Below are positions 9,307-22,304 of a DNA stretch of 64,000 nucleotides, piece after piece. A program made the translations under genes and the position numbers. The notes under the pieces are model-generated. The model was not told where the DNA came from. It saw only the letters and a program-made list of their open reading frames with translations, and made no database searches. This DNA comes from Nitzschia sp. pyKryTriq1 (taxonomy: Eukaryota > Bacillariophyta > Bacillariophyceae > Bacillariales > Bacillariaceae): NCBI GenBank assembly GCA_956465555.1, contig OY101119.1:868001-932000 (forward strand). The letters are read 5' to 3'. Each line of letters starts with the position of its first letter. Position 1 is the first letter of the stretch.

Positions 9307-12300
9307 TTATTCGTCTGACTGCATACTTTCATCATCAAGCTGAATACTGTCATCGTCGTCGAAGTCGTCGGCGCCCTCTTCCATCGGTGGCTGAAAGCTG
9401 CCATCATCTTCGTCCTCCATTGGCGAGTCGTACATGGGTGAGTCGTCGACATTCTCGACATTGCCATTCGCTGAGTCGTGAAACCCGTAGCTATTAGTTG
9501 TTGACTCGTTGACCGGGGGATTTCTTCCCTCAACGACTGCACCTCCACTAGAATCTGCATCTGAATGATCTCCAGTCTGAGCCACTTCGGTGCTTTGATC
9601 GACCAAAGTAGATCCGTCAGCGAACATCTCCGCACTGTCGTCGTAACTCGACTCCTCTCCGTTAGCCGGATTCGAGCCTGATTCTTCAGACTTTGCCATT
9701 TCGTGGTCGTCGCCCTGTGATTCTGCATATTGGCTCCAATCTCCTTCCTCAAGAGCTGCTTGAACACGGTCCGGTGTCGGCGGTATCCCCATACTCGTAT
9801 TTTGCTGCATACTTCGGTTCTCACGGGGGTGAAGACCCTCCAGGCCCTTCACGATGGATCCACTCAAAACAATCAAAGAATGGATCTTGATTCTTTCTTT
9901 CTTGTCGATGTCTGCACTTGCCGCCAGGCTCAAAAGCCGAAGAGCAAACAAGTGTGTATTTCCAATCGGGACTGTCATGCTGCTCGCTCCTGTTAACGAC
10001 TCTGAACTTTCGGCCTTCTCCTTGATCCATTCGCACATGTTGGCGTCTAACGTTCCCATGATGCCCTTCATTTCATCTGTTGGTCTTTCATGAAGTAGGT
10101 AGTTGAGGCGGCGGCAGATGATTTCTACTCCGCCCTCGCAGAAGTGGGCTACGCTTATTGTAGGGGCGCTGCGCGTAACGATTTCATCGACCAGACGATC
10201 TTTCCCGAATTCATACATCGCCAGCAAAAATAGCGTGCGAATATTGTCCATTTCAAATTCAAAAAGGTCCGACAGTACTTCAATGTCCGGGAGATACAGA
10301 GAGTCCATACTCGGGCCATTGTAGTATTTCGCGAATTCCACGACTGCATCTTGCATCAATGCTTGTTGGTTCTCTTCCGCGTCTTCTAAAGGAATAGCCT
10401 TTTTGAAGAGTGCACCTGGTGTGAATAGCTCGTAGAAAGAGGGAATGCACAATGCCAGCTTTTGAAAGTCTTGCGTTACTCTCAACGCTGCCATGAGCAT
10501 TTGATGCGCTTCAAATGCCGATAGTCGAATCTTCTTGTTCTTGTCGATGAGCTTGTTCAGAATTGGACATTCGGCAAGTGGCGGCCACAACTCTACCCCT
10601 CCAGAGCCGGTCACCATAAGGTACTCCTCGCGCAAATTGACGATTTCAGCTTCATGCCACTCGAACTCGTTCAACATTTCCAGAATGGCTGAAGTAATCT
10701 CACTGAAGCCTTTGACCCATTCCACTTCATTAAAAAGTGGCGAAACCACTTCCGGAGAGATCTCTTGCACGTCGTCGAATCCAAACATAAGCGCTCGAAA
10801 GACAGGCCGAATACGACTTTGCCAGATTTCTAATCGTACTGCATAGGCTACTCGCTTGAGCTCTTCGACATCAATCGTTTTGAGCGCGACAAGGGCGTCT
10901 TCCAGTATTTCGAGATCTTGAGGCTGCTTTCCCCATTTCGCAGCCAAGAGTAGAGCTCGATGCGCAACCAACATCTTTCCAACATTGTGCTGTTTAAGAT
11001 AGAGAAGCAAGGCACCAAGCCTATCGTCATCGTTCAAATCAACCATGTACTCAGTGCGTTCATCTGGGCTGAGCGTCGATGCCATACATGAAGTCTGCAA
11101 GGCTTTCCAACGCACGGGCGGATCTGCATCAGCCGCGGAGGCATTGAAAGAGTGGCTACTGATACTGCACGCATTTTCCAATGATACGATTTCGTCGTGC
11201 TTATGGCTCATCATCAACTCATCGTGAGCAAGCCACTGGAACGGTGAGAACTCTTCTGCCTTATCCACGTCATGAACAGTGAGCGGAAGCTGTCCGAGTT
11301 GAATTCCATAGAGCCGCAGAGACACCAATAAGCATACTCGGAGTTGACGCAATAGACTTTCCCAGCGTCCAACTAAAATCAACATATAGGGGTGAGACGT
11401 GCAAACAACCACGATAAGAAAAATCACCATATCGGTACGTACCAAGAGCCTCCTTCGAGATTTGCCCATAGGTCTTCTCTTCCTTTTCCTCGGCGACCTG
11501 GCTGATGGCCTCGTGGCAAAGAGTCGCCAACCAAAAGGCACGGACCAACTCCTCAGATCTCCTACAGAACTGATATATTGCCTCCATTGGCGCTTCTGAA
11601 GATTTCCGGTCGTCGTCCAAATGAGCACTGATGTGTTCCTGTAACCAGCGCTTCACAGGCGACTCCTCAGCAAAAATTGCCTTTTTCGTGACTTCTTTTA
11701 CAGACAAGGAAGAAAACCACTCTCCAAAACACTAACAAACTGTTAGCGATATGACCCACCATACCTTCGCGCAATCAACTACTTGGGTCTCACTCACCTT
11801 CATTACATACTCTCCATCACTTTTTGTACCTAGCGCATCGAATATCTGGCTAACCGCGCCGAAAGAGAAAACATCCCCCAACAAAGGCTTGAATATTCGA
11901 AACAGGATTTCCCTTCTAGTCCTTGTACTGTCGCTGAAGTAAATTTTGTAGCCCCCATTTTCCAAAACATAATCCTCGTCCATATACTTCTTTGGTGGTT
12001 CCAAGGCACTTGCAAACTCGTAGAACTTCATCGGCTCGATCGGATTCTGAGGAATGCCATCATCAATAAGAGTCTTGGTGATCTTTTCATAGGTTGAAGT
12101 CCAGCCAATGGCCTCCAGACCCCAGCTGGATGGCGCGATTACATTAGGAGCATGAACCCCAACGTCCTGGCTTGTCTCGTGTCGATGGATCACATCGTAT
12201 GCCTTGGATATCTGGTCGTAATAAGCAATCTTGAAGGCCAACAACTGAACATGAGGATTTGTAAGCGCCTCACGTCCTGCCTCGTTGATCGCCTCGTCGA

Positions 12301-14527
12301 GCTTCTGCTTGCAGTAGGATATAGCAAGTCGTTGAAAGGTGGAACCGTCGACAGCCATTTTCCGCTCCAGAGTAGGAGAAGAGGCCAGTGTATCAAGAGC
12401 CACGGCGAGGTCTTCGACGGACTTGATTCGTTCCAATGCCTTGAAAACGTCAACTGACTGACATTCTACGTTGGTGTCACTGAGCATTTGCTTCAACTGA
12501 TTCAAACGAGCGGCTGCATCCTTGGGTACCATGGTCAGAGTTGGTCGAGGTTGCTGGTTTCTTTCAAGATTAGTAATCCCCACCCGTTCGTCGTCTTCGA
12601 TATCGATCCGTTGTATCTGATTCCTTTTGGAGAACGGAACGTTAGAATGTGCTAAATAGCAGCACGCAATGTATCCAAGGCGTGACATTTCCCGCACACT
12701 GACAACTTGCGCCTCGCGATTGACTTGGAGTGACAAAACCTTCGGTCCATGTCGTGTCCTCCATACTTCGACAACTCGCCGTTGGCGAGAGTGAATAACC
12801 AAGTACAATATCTTTGCCTTTTGACCAGATTTGACCTTGGTCTTTCGAGGTATTTCCATCCAGTAGCACGTTGTATCCCGAAAACCCTTCCACATGCGTA
12901 TGATTTGCTTGGTTGATAGATCTACCAACGACACACGACCCAAAGTGTCCGCAATCGCTGCTAACTCTCCCTCAGGCTCAACGGTACATTGAGTCACTTG
13001 ACGTGGCGGATCGTGGATCTCGCAGCCTGCATACAACTTGTATGGATCCAAATTGATCGAGGGAAAGGGTACATTCGGATCCCAGGCTTCGGGTCGCTCT
13101 ACCTCTGTTTCAGCTGCGGGAGGGGCCTCCTCCTTCGACCCCTTTCCACCACCTGTCAACATTCCAAATATACCACCAAATACCGTTGAAATAATATTGC
13201 CGGATTTAACTTCTTCTTCGTCGTCGTCCTCCGGCTGTTCCTCTCGACCTCCAAATTGATCTTCGGAAGTATAAAAGGCCAGCGTCGGAAAAGATTCGGT
13301 CATGGCGCCTGCACAGTACACGACCGCTTCAAAGTTTTCCATCAGCTGGCGCTCTACTTGTTCAGCTATACTCGAATCAATAGGGGCCCCGGTCATTGGA
13401 TCGAATTCTGGCTTTTTCCATGCCGGGAAGGGTGCCAAGGGCGACGGATGATATTTGGGAACGGGAATGATGGTAAATTTGGTGGCTTCGAGCGGTGGCA
13501 ATCGGGCTTCCCATCGAATGACTTTGGTTCCTAAAACTGTCTCGAGTGATTTCGGATTGGGTTGTGACTCGGTATGCTTTTGAATGACCGAGGCAAAGAA
13601 AGCAGCATGGTGCAGTCGGATCCCGGTTCCATCCCCAAATGCCAGCCAGACATAGGTGACAGCCTTTCCACCTTGAATGGTACCGAAAGGAACTAAAGAA
13701 GTAACCCCTTCGGAAGGCTCAAAAGGAACAATCCGACGAGGCGCTTCGCCATTGGGTCCGGGAATACCTCGCCGATGCGATCGCTGGTAGTCGGTCAGAG
13801 TTGCGTATGGCAAAGGTTCGAAATAGGTCTGCACGTCCTTTCCGGCATAATAGTTTCGTCGCGTCAAGGATAGTGACTTGGGCTTGACTGAAAATTCTAC
13901 AGAGATGACCCGGCTGTGATTGGTCCCTACCACCAAAGCTACTCGAGGAAGTGGGGCAACAGGTACCAGTCCTCCACTCATCAAGGACATCCCTTGTTGT
14001 TTCCTTGCATTTTTATCGGGCACAACATTTTTGTCTTCCGCCGAGAGTTTCGGGATTTCCAATACCAAAATCGTCGAGCAGGTGACTTGATCTTCCCCTT
14101 GCATCACCAGTACTTCGACGGGAGACCCTTCGGTCGATCCTCCGTCAGGCGTCTCCTTGACTAGTTGTGCCGAGATGCAGCGCCTGGTAACAGCCATCAT
14201 GGCCACAACGCCCCTTTCTTTGGTAGGGATCCGGCACATGTGAATCTCTGGATGCTGAGGGTGTCCGAAATAAACGGGATCTTCTGGGAGCTTGGACTCT
14301 AACATTTGCACATGAGACAATAGAGCGCTGACGTCGATATACTTTCCTTCGATCTGGAACTCTTCTTCCTCCTCCTCAGCTTCCTTTGCTTTGGCCTCTT
14401 CCCCACCTGATGCCTCCTCGTTCGATTCCTCGTCGTCATCCTTTGAGCGCTCATTTAAAGGCACGTATTCATCTTCATATTCATCATCCGAGTCTGCGAA
14501 CAATAGGGCGTCTAGCTCAGTTGTCAT
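9307..14527 (-). CDS. RAB3GAP2: Rab3 GTPase-activating protein non-catalytic subunit (RAB3GAP2-like)
   Basis: In animals this subunit pairs with RAB3GAP1 to act as a GAP for Rab3 and an exchange factor for Rab18, in vesicle traffic, ER shape and autophagy. Exons 14527-11798, 11731-11443 and 11372-9307 give 1694 residues, longer than the ~1390 of animals. The N-terminus is strongly acidic. The beta-propeller-like N-terminal half carries the family's typical block IIRMWKGFRDTTCYWMEI near residue 530, followed by the RRVVEVW strand. The helical C-terminal half matches the regulatory subunit in general layout. The tail (from about residue 1500) is Ser/Asp/Glu-rich and probably disordered. The two introns are only 66 and 70 bp. 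The join between the N- and C-terminal parts rests on splice phase and on there being no other start for the second part. The start at 14527 is the first ATG after the upstream non-coding run. Confidence 0.82.
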
Positions 14528-15077
14528 GATGATTGATGATTGATTCAGATTGATGATCACCGACCGTTCAGAATTCTGACCTTCGTTGCCGCCGAGCACG
14601 AGAGTGAGTGAGTGCAGGCTTCCCAGTTCTTGGTGGTGGTACTGTATGTATGCGCTATACGTAGAGGCGCTGAATAATACAACCAAATGTTACTTCTTTG
14701 TGGCAAGTTCTGAAGGGCCGTGATCCGAAGTAATGTGGTGTAACACAACAGTCGATAGTTCTTACTGCTGTATTTTATTACGCAGTCACGCGCACACTGT
14801 CATCGTTCATGCGTTTGGCGCAGATTTTCAGGTCATCGTCTTGTGCCTCCGACGATCGCGGTGTGACCATGAGTGCGCGCCGGCACGGCCGAACACACAT
14901 GAAAAATTCGGGTTGTTAGTCGAAAGAGTCCAAAAGACGAACGATTTGAATGCTACTGCGGATGCGGGTATGATGCATGGAATAAAAGATTTTGGATGAT
15001 TTATGATACAGTAGACTATGTAGAAATCTTTTGTCAGCCAGCCAGCGCCGACAACAACAGAAACAAAAATACAAACA
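14528..15077. promoter_or_regulatory. Divergent promoter interval between RAB3GAP2 and the PfkB kinase
   Basis: This 550-bp spacer lies between two start codons pointing outwards. It should hold both promoters. I see no repeat, palindrome cluster or further gene. The minus-strand frame at 14828-15169 contains a hydrophobic run but overlaps the kinase exon and has no family signal. Confidence 0.4.
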
Positions 15078-16559
15078 ATGAGCAATAAGGAGAGGATAGC
15101 TCTAGTGGTAGGAGCATGCGGATTGGATCGTCTTTTGACAGTCCCGAAGTATCCCGAAGCAGATGCCAAAGTTCGAACGACAGCCTACAATGAAATCGGA
15201 GGCGGAAACGCCGCGAATTCGGCTGCTGCCATGGCAAGGCTGACGGATGCCACATTTCTTCAAAGGAGTGGTGACAAAGATACGATGATTCGGGTGAAAT
15301 ATCTCGGCAAGGTTGGGCAGGACCAGGTGGGCCAGAAACTCCTCGATGAGCTGAACGATTCCAATGTGGACACTTCCTCTCCGCTTTGCCTCCGAGGACC
15401 CCCCGGATCGACGACGTCATTTACCACCATCATCGTCAGCGAGCAAGAACACACACGGACTTGTCTCCACACACCCGGATCATGTGGCGAGCTTACAGTG
15501 GAAGATTGTCAGAATGTCGACATGGACTGTGTTTTCGAGAATGTGGTCCATTTGCACTCGGACGCACGCCACACTTCCGCGTCGTTGTATTTGGCTCGCC
15601 AAGCGAAGCAACGCGGGATCACGGTCTCCTGTGACTGCGAAAAAGATCGACACAATCAGGATTTGGACAGACTTTTGGAAATATCGGATATTGTTTTTAC
15701 AAATTCTGGCTATCTGGGAGACTATCTTGCTCGGTTGACGCGACAACTGGAGCAGGAACGGAACATAGCTCCCTTGCTGATGCCAGCCACGACAGTGGAT
15801 ACAGCTACATCATCATCAATGCTGGGCGAACAAGCTATTGAAGCAATTATAAATTCGCTAACCCCAAGTGCTTTTCTCGCACGATGGTACCCGCAACTTG
15901 GGCGACAAGTGATAGTCACACAGTAAGTTCCCCTCCAACAACAAATATTACTGTTGCGCCGATCCCTGTCGATCCTACTATGGTTCGGTTTCTCATGGTT
16001 CACGATTATTTCACATGGAAACAGAGGGAGGATGGGAGCGCTTCATTTCAAACTAAATCATATCCAACACGTCAACGAAAAGCAGAAGCAACAATGCGGG
16101 CCCGAAAATGCAATAAGCATCACGAGAAAAGAGGCGGGCGGGGCAACATTATACTTGAACCATCGTCACAACCAGTCAACACGAAGTATTCAGGAAACCG
16201 AATATATTGTTCAGCCATCAGGTGTCCTATTAGACGTTAGCATTGTTGATACTACGGGAGCCGGTGACGCATTCATTGGTGGATATTTATTGGCAATGCT
16301 TGCCAACGATGATGAAAATGATTGTAGCGACCGTCCACTTCGCACGAGCTCCGAAGCTATCGCCCAAGAGCATCACACCGGCTTTGCAATGAATTTTGGA
16401 TCCTGGGTAGCCGGGAAAAAGCTGGAACACCCTGGCGTGCGAAACGCCCTTCCCAGAGGGAAAGACGTGGACGACATGCTCGGCTTGCGGGGAAAAGATC
16501 TGGATGATAAACTGAGAAGAACCATATCTCCCTTCGCTGCCGGTTCCCAGCTTTTCTAG
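15078..16559 (+). CDS. PfkB-family carbohydrate kinase (ribokinase-like)
   Basis: ATP-dependent sugar kinase of the ribokinase/PfkB superfamily, probably cytosolic as no targeting peptide is seen. Exons 15078-15922 and 16025-16559 give 459 residues. The N-terminal GGGNAANSAAAMARL block matches the first PfkB signature (substrate side). The second signature, DTTGAGDAFIGGYL, is at about residues 357-370, with Asp363 as the likely catalytic base. The splice restores the family's VTxGxxGA strand (VTQGRMGAL), which supports the intron. An insertion rich in polar residues separates this strand from the second signature. The true substrate (ribose, fructose, adenosine or other) cannot be told from the sequence. 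Confidence 0.88.
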
Positions 16560-16920
16560 ATTAATCTACTAGACAGTCATCTCTTTTTACAACAATGGTA
16601 AAAGTTTACTTGTATAATGTCGAGGTTTCTCCTGACACTGCCTGCCGCATCTTCAAGTAGTCTAGTGGATATCGGAGGCTTGGCGTACCATCACCCCCAC
16701 TCACCATACAAACGTTACGCACCAGCGCACAATTTTCTCTCTACTCTCTGGGAGGGTTACCATAATATGTACAAAATCAGCGAACACTAGAAGAATAGTC
16801 TTCTCGCTATCATGATTGTCGATCGTAACTCTGACGTATGTCAGGCAATATCCCCTGCCGGTCTATATTGTACTCCTGGCTACAAAGCTACTCTCCTGCC
16901 CCTGATTTCGATTTTGTTTC
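16560..16920. other. Intergenic, convergent 3' ends
   Basis: The stop codons of the PfkB kinase and the type II membrane protein face each other across 361 bp. Only 3' UTR-like sequence is seen. Confidence 0.4.
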
Positions 16921-17514
16921 TCATTGCTGGACAAAAGTCAGAAGACGCGAAAATATTTCTGGACCAACCTTGCTGAGTTTCAGGGGATGATACATGCCTC
17001 CTCCTACACCCGCAGACAAGCGGATGCATTCCATGATCATGTCGTATGATCCTCGTAAGTGAGACCAGTCCGTGCACAATGGCACCACTTCGACCGAGGG
17101 AACTGGTGGTGAAAAAGTCATCGGCACATCATGGCTCTTAGACAATTGAGCAACGCCTCCTTTGGGGGTCTTTGAAAGCGTTTGGATGATCCAGTGGACT
17201 ATGGTTGGAACTGCGCATTCTAAGAATACTTCTGCCTCTATGTGGGGTCTCGCTGCTCGTTCAAAAATACCCGTATATTGTAGGGGCATGTAAAGGAAGT
17301 CAGCTTGACAGCTTCCGGGGAAGGAAAACCGATAAGTGATGCGAGATAGTAGCTGCGAAGTTTCATTTCCGTCAAGGATCACCTTTGTTGCTGTTGCTGT
17401 TGCTGTTGATGATGATGATGATGATGATGATGATGTTGATGTTGATGTTGATGTTGATGTTGATGTTGATGTTGATGTTGATGTTGATGTTGATGTTGAT
17501 GTTGATGTTGATGT

Positions 17515-17549
<35 letters not shown>

Positions 17550-18585
17550 CATCTTCTGGTGTGACAGTCATAGTGATGTTCGAGTAGGCGGAAAAGTCCT
17601 CCCACCAATCGCCATATCTCGAAAGCATTGCCACTTGTTGTCCCAAGCACATACCCCAATGATCCCAGTGGGGCAATGCACCGACAAGACCTGCAATGGA
17701 ACGATGAATTGTGCGATTTGTTGTTGATCCGTCACCTTGAGTATGTTCGAATAGAAAACTACCCGGTACCACTTCCGAAAATTCGGTACCATTTGGCCAT
17801 CGTCGTCGCTCGCGCTCAACATGGATTGAATAGGACCTTTCTTTTTCCATTACTTCATTATCAGCGCTCGGGGATTTCATGATTGAATCGTTCGGTAACG
17901 ATTTGCGACCGTTGTAGAGTCTTGTGATGTTAAGTAGAGCATCATCGTGGAGATAGATGACTGCATCGGGTGGTTGACCAAGAGGCCAGGACACATTACG
18001 ATCTTTGTAGGCAAGCATCGTATCCAAAAGGTTTTCGTAAGGTGAGACATAACCCATATCGTCCGCTCCGACTTGAAATTCAATCCCAGCCGTTGTAAGC
18101 TTCTCTTGGGTCTTGACTGAAAAAGGACCCGCCACCACGATACGGGCAAAATATTTCGACCAAATCTGTACCCAGTTCTTCACAGTTTCAATGGGGGTGT
18201 CAAAGTTGAACTGCCCCATTAGGACCACATTGTCGGGGTGTCCTCTCAATGGAATGTCATGATTATTTCTTGAAAAAGTGCCCGGGGATGATTCTTCACC
18301 AAGCATACTACTTGTATTGTCGCTTCGGATCTGTATGCAATTGTGTCGCTTTTGCGGCGGTGGCCCAGTCAGCCTCTCATCCGTTGCACGCAGTAGGAAA
18401 GGGGTAATATTCGTGATGGAAGACCTCACAAATAGTGACTGTTTATAAAGCATGAAGCAAACAAGAACATATACGAGCCAACTCGTTATTTTCCGCTTTT
18501 GCTTTTGCTTTTGCTTTTGGCATCGGCAACTTTCCACTGCTGCCTCGTGGCGACCAATGGCGGCGATTCTCCTTTCGCCCCTCAT
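16921..18585 (-). CDS. Type II membrane protein, glycosyltransferase-like, with SSS/TS repeat
   Basis: One open exon gives 554 residues. A short cytosolic tail rich in Gln/Lys (QKQKQKQK) precedes a signal anchor at about residues 34-50, so the body should be in the ER/Golgi lumen. It carries several N-x-S/T glycosylation sites. The block VIYLHDDALLNI at 209-220 resembles the metal-binding acidic pair of nucleotide-sugar transferases, and a WDHWGMCLGQQ patch lies downstream. The glycosyltransferase assignment is inference only; I do not recognise a numbered family. A Ser/Thr tract at about residues 346-400 is encoded by a trinucleotide/hexanucleotide microsatellite (17388-17550) and probably varies in length between strains. 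Confidence 0.6.
17388..17550. repeat. Coding microsatellite: (GAT)n, (GATGTT)n, (GAT)n
   Basis: On the plus strand a short GTTGCT repeat runs into pure GAT, then about a dozen GATGTT hexamers, then GAT again. On the minus strand it reads in frame as poly-Ser, Thr-Ser repeats and poly-Ser inside the type II membrane protein. Because all units are multiples of three, length changes keep the frame. Confidence 0.9.
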
Positions 18586-19543
18586 TGAAACAAACTCCTA
18601 GCGCAACACAGAGGCGGGAGAGGAGGGATAGTTCTCGTGAGTACCAAGAAGAAACAATTCAAAGTGGATACCAGAACCACCAGTGCATCACCCCAATTCA
18701 TTTATGCTCTTTGAGCTTGCTTTGAGTGAGGAGGGTGTCGTTTTTTCGTTTTGATGCGAGAGGTTTTAGTTTATGTGAGACGCAAACAACTACACACAAC
18801 CGGTACATAACGGCTTTTTACAAACAAATACAACGTACTGCACGAGTACCTGCTATATAGCCTGGTAATGTCTGTACGAGTACACACCTACCGGTACATG
18901 CCGACATCCTCGATCGGCAGGCCCGCGTGCGCACGAGGGGGCAGGCATCTCGACCCGGCGGCGCGCTACACGTACAGTACCAGGTACGTACCAGGTACCA
19001 GGTACTCCTGCTCGGGAGCGCGAACTAACCGCGAACACGGTACGGACGTCATCATTCCATTGACCAATCAGAATGGTTTCACAAGGGATCCCGGCGTTAG
19101 TTGGGGTTGTTGTGTTGTGTGTTGTGTCTTCCAGATGGAACGAAGAAATGCCATCCCTTGTCTTCCAGAATTGATACGCAAATCAAGATTCCTTCAAAGA
19201 CTTCAACTTGTTCAGAAAATAACGTATAAGTTGAAGTTGATTTGGAATCATGAAATCGAAATGGGTTTCGAGGTGAATTTTGACTACAACGTGAAACGCC
19301 AACGCAGAAAACAGACCACTGTGCATGCCATTGCTTGGCGCCCCCGTCCTCTTTGTTGTGCTCCTTGTTCCTTGGATGCTCGGGAAAATATTACAACTCA
19401 GCTCTTTCTGTTGACAAGCGAAAAAACGAAGGTGCAGCAGGAGTAACGAATCGGTTGTGTCTTGCGTCTAAAATCATCCATACATCTGGGGGAAAGCACC
19501 GTTGAATTGTTTAGATTTTGGTTTGCGATTGACAAATAAAAAT
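18586..19543. other. Divergent spacer with palindrome clusters
   Basis: This 958-bp spacer lies between the start codons of the type II membrane protein and the HAT/TPR protein. Positions 18797-19045 carry ACCGGTAC, GGTACC and GTACCAGGTACC palindromes in a GC-rich setting. The rest is plain sequence. A 192-residue plus-strand frame (18868-19446) begins inside the palindrome cluster and resembles nothing. Confidence 0.5.
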
Positions 19544-22159
19544 ATGGTTTCTACCGAGGATCAACGAATAATTTGGACAGCCGCCGGTCGCCAAAGAGCG
19601 TTCTCTGTGACGCTGTTGTGCTTATTTTGGTTATCAGTGGAGCCATCATCTTCATTACTTCAGCCAAGCCAGCTGAAAGCGTCGTCATCGGAAAGAGGAA
19701 TAGGCGTGGCGACGACACAGATGGTGTCGGATACCAGGTCGTGGTCCAGCTCCAAGCCAGTATCCGTCGATCGATTTCAGGACGCCGGTGATGACAAATC
19801 GACAAAACACCGTGTACGAAAGAAATATCAGCGGAAGCGAATTCCTGAGACAGAGCGTGAACGTAAACGATTAAGCCGAGAACGGCAAGCAAAGTATGAA
19901 GAAATACGATCCAATGCCGATATTTGGAGTTTTGAATCCCTATTTCCCAAGGCTGTCTGGGACGAGGAAAGTATTGAACGAGATTTATATTCTGTCAAGC
20001 GACGAGATCGATCAATTCAGCGAGAACGGCAGCCGCAGCAAGCCAAGATGAGATCGAAACTCAAGACATCGGCGATAGGCGCAAGTTCTATGATGCGAGT
20101 GTGGAGGGAACCCAAACTAAGTTCCTTTGTCATGCCATATACAGATTCAGTCCTTGAGGAAAGAAGAGAAATGGGGTCACGGAACCAATATATTGAGGAG
20201 GACGATATGTCCGAAGAAGAAGCCAATGCACGGCTTTATGAAACAAGTATTGCAATGGATCCTGCCATTGGCACCGCTGCTAACACAACCGCTAGAACAT
20301 TCTCCGAGCGAATAGCTGAACTTGGATCAAATAGCTCTGGAAAAGTGAATCATGAACTCACACGAATGGTTGAGGATAAAATATACGGCTACCGACGAGG
20401 AAGCAACCTCTACGACACCTCGCTCATGGGCGATGGCGCCATCAAGTTCCGAGAAGGCGTCCGATTAGGGAACGCGCTACCAGTCAACAACGCTAGATTG
20501 AATTACTTTGGCAAAAAAGAACTTCGGAAAGATCGAGTCGAGGAAGCACAAGAAATGTTTGAAATGGCGATTGGAATTGATCCGCGTGATGGTCGAGCCT
20601 ACCTTGGTCTCGCTCGGTGCGCGGAACGACGACGCGATTTCACCCTGGCACGAAAAATTCTGAGCATCGGCATCGCGAACAGTGTCTCAGTCGGACCAAA
20701 TAATGTACCCGATGCTGGTGCGAATCCATTTTTGTTACAGGCGCTTGGGTGCCTGGAAGAAAAGGCCGGAAACTTGGCTCGTGCCGAATCTTTGTTCATT
20801 GAGGCCGCCAAATCCCGTCCTTCGCATGCGGCTGCTTGGGTCGCCTTGGGTCAACTTCGAACGGTCAAATTCCGCCAAGGCGCCGCTGCCGGTAGAGCCT
20901 GTTTCCAAGCTGCGGAACGTGAATTGCAAAAGGCAGGCCTACCTCCCAACGCTCATGTCTACACGGCATGGGCATCCATGGAGTATAAAAAAGCAGGTGA
21001 CGTGCGGCGATCACGGAATTTATATCGACTGGCACTCAATGCAGATAAGCGTTGCTCCGCAGCGTGGCTGCAACTCGGCGTCATGGAAGCCAACTGCGAG
21101 AATTGGAGAGAAGCCGAACTTTGTTTTTCGACGGTTCTGAAGTTCGACCAACGGAATTCACGTGTTTTACAGGCATATGCACTCATGGAGTCGAAACGAC
21201 CAGATTCCGAAAGTCGCAAAGTGATTGACCTATTTGAACGCGCTCTGAAAGCCAACCCCCGTGACGCTGGTGTGCTACAACCGTACGCCTTGTATGTTGC
21301 GCAATTAGGCGATATCGATTCGGCACGAGAATTGTAAGGAACTCCATGGTGCAGAATTCTTATTCATTCACTCATATTTCTCGTATTGTCCGCGTGTCTC
21401 ACAGAATGTTTGTCTCTCTCTCTCTTATTCAGGTTGCGACGAGGGGCCGAGGTGAATAAAAGACATGCTCCCGTTTGGCAGGCTTGGGGGGTCTTGGAAA
21501 CACGAGAAGGGAATGCGGATGAAGCACGACGAATCTTTCAGGAAGGAATTTGGGCATGCGCGCAATTGACGGGTGGTCAGTCTGGTGGATATGCTTGTGC
21601 GAGACTGTGGCAAGCCTGGGGCGTTCTGGAAGCAAAAGAGGGCGACTACGCAGCAGCTCGTCGGTGTTTCAGCCGTGCACTGGATGCCGACAAACGAAAT
21701 ATGGCGGCGATGACTGCTTGGACAATGATGGAAGAAACCATGGGCAACCTAAATGATGTTCGAGTGATCTTCGAAAGGGGACTGCGTCAGTTTGAGCCAG
21801 GAACGACCGAAAAGAAATTATTATGGAGCCTCTATGAAAAAATGGAACAAAGAACAGGCAATATCGTAGCAGCGCAGGAAGTATTTCAACGTGCTGTTCG
21901 TGAGTCCATCACCAAGCCAGAGGATGGTGAAAACTGGGACGAACTCGACATTGCTTCCATGGCAGTCGGTGCAGGAAACAAGGACGCAGAACGCTCTGAT
22001 GAAGAAGTCAAACCCGACAAGACCAAGGAATTTGAAGTGCTTCGGTGGGACCAAGATTCTAGCTCCATGAAAGGCGAAGTGTGGATGAATGAAGGGTCTG
22101 TAGAAGGAAAGGTACCAAAATCGACCATGGATAAGCTGAAAACGAAGAAGAAGTCATAA
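19544..22159 (+). CDS. HAT/TPR repeat protein, plastid RNA maturation factor (Mbb1/HCF107-like)
   Basis: Members of this family bind plastid mRNA 5' ends (psbB/psbH in Chlamydomonas and Arabidopsis) and stabilise them. Exons 19544-21333 and 21433-22159 give 838 residues. The start at 19544 is the first ATG. It is followed by a hydrophobic signal segment (SVTLLCLFWLSV) and then SSSLLQP, which could serve as the signal/transit junction with Leu at +1. After a charged linker, at least ten half-a-TPR (HAT) or TPR units run from about residue 325 to 760, with repeated W-x-x-W/L-G and F-x-x-A-L patterns (VWQAWGVLETREGN, LWQAWGVLEAKEGD). The C-terminus is charged and ends KKKS. The plastid role is inferred from the repeat type and presequence. 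The gene converges with the sulfotransferase, 145 bp apart. Confidence 0.82.
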
Positions 22160-22304
22160 TATCGATGACGCCTCACATGGAATAGACACGTAACACACCC
22201 CATAGACCACCTATGATAGAGATGACCAGCTGTTTTTATACCGGAGTGCCTGCTATCCGCTATGCTATTAGCTCTTCGAGGCGTCGCAGACGGGGGTTTA
22301 GCTA

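Noticed and set aside
17336-17587. Plus-strand frame coding a long Asp/Val repeat
   Set aside because: It is the reverse reading of the coding microsatellite in the minus-strand type II membrane protein.
18868-19446. 192-residue plus-strand frame
   Set aside because: It starts inside palindromic low-complexity DNA, has no family resemblance and no consistent composition.
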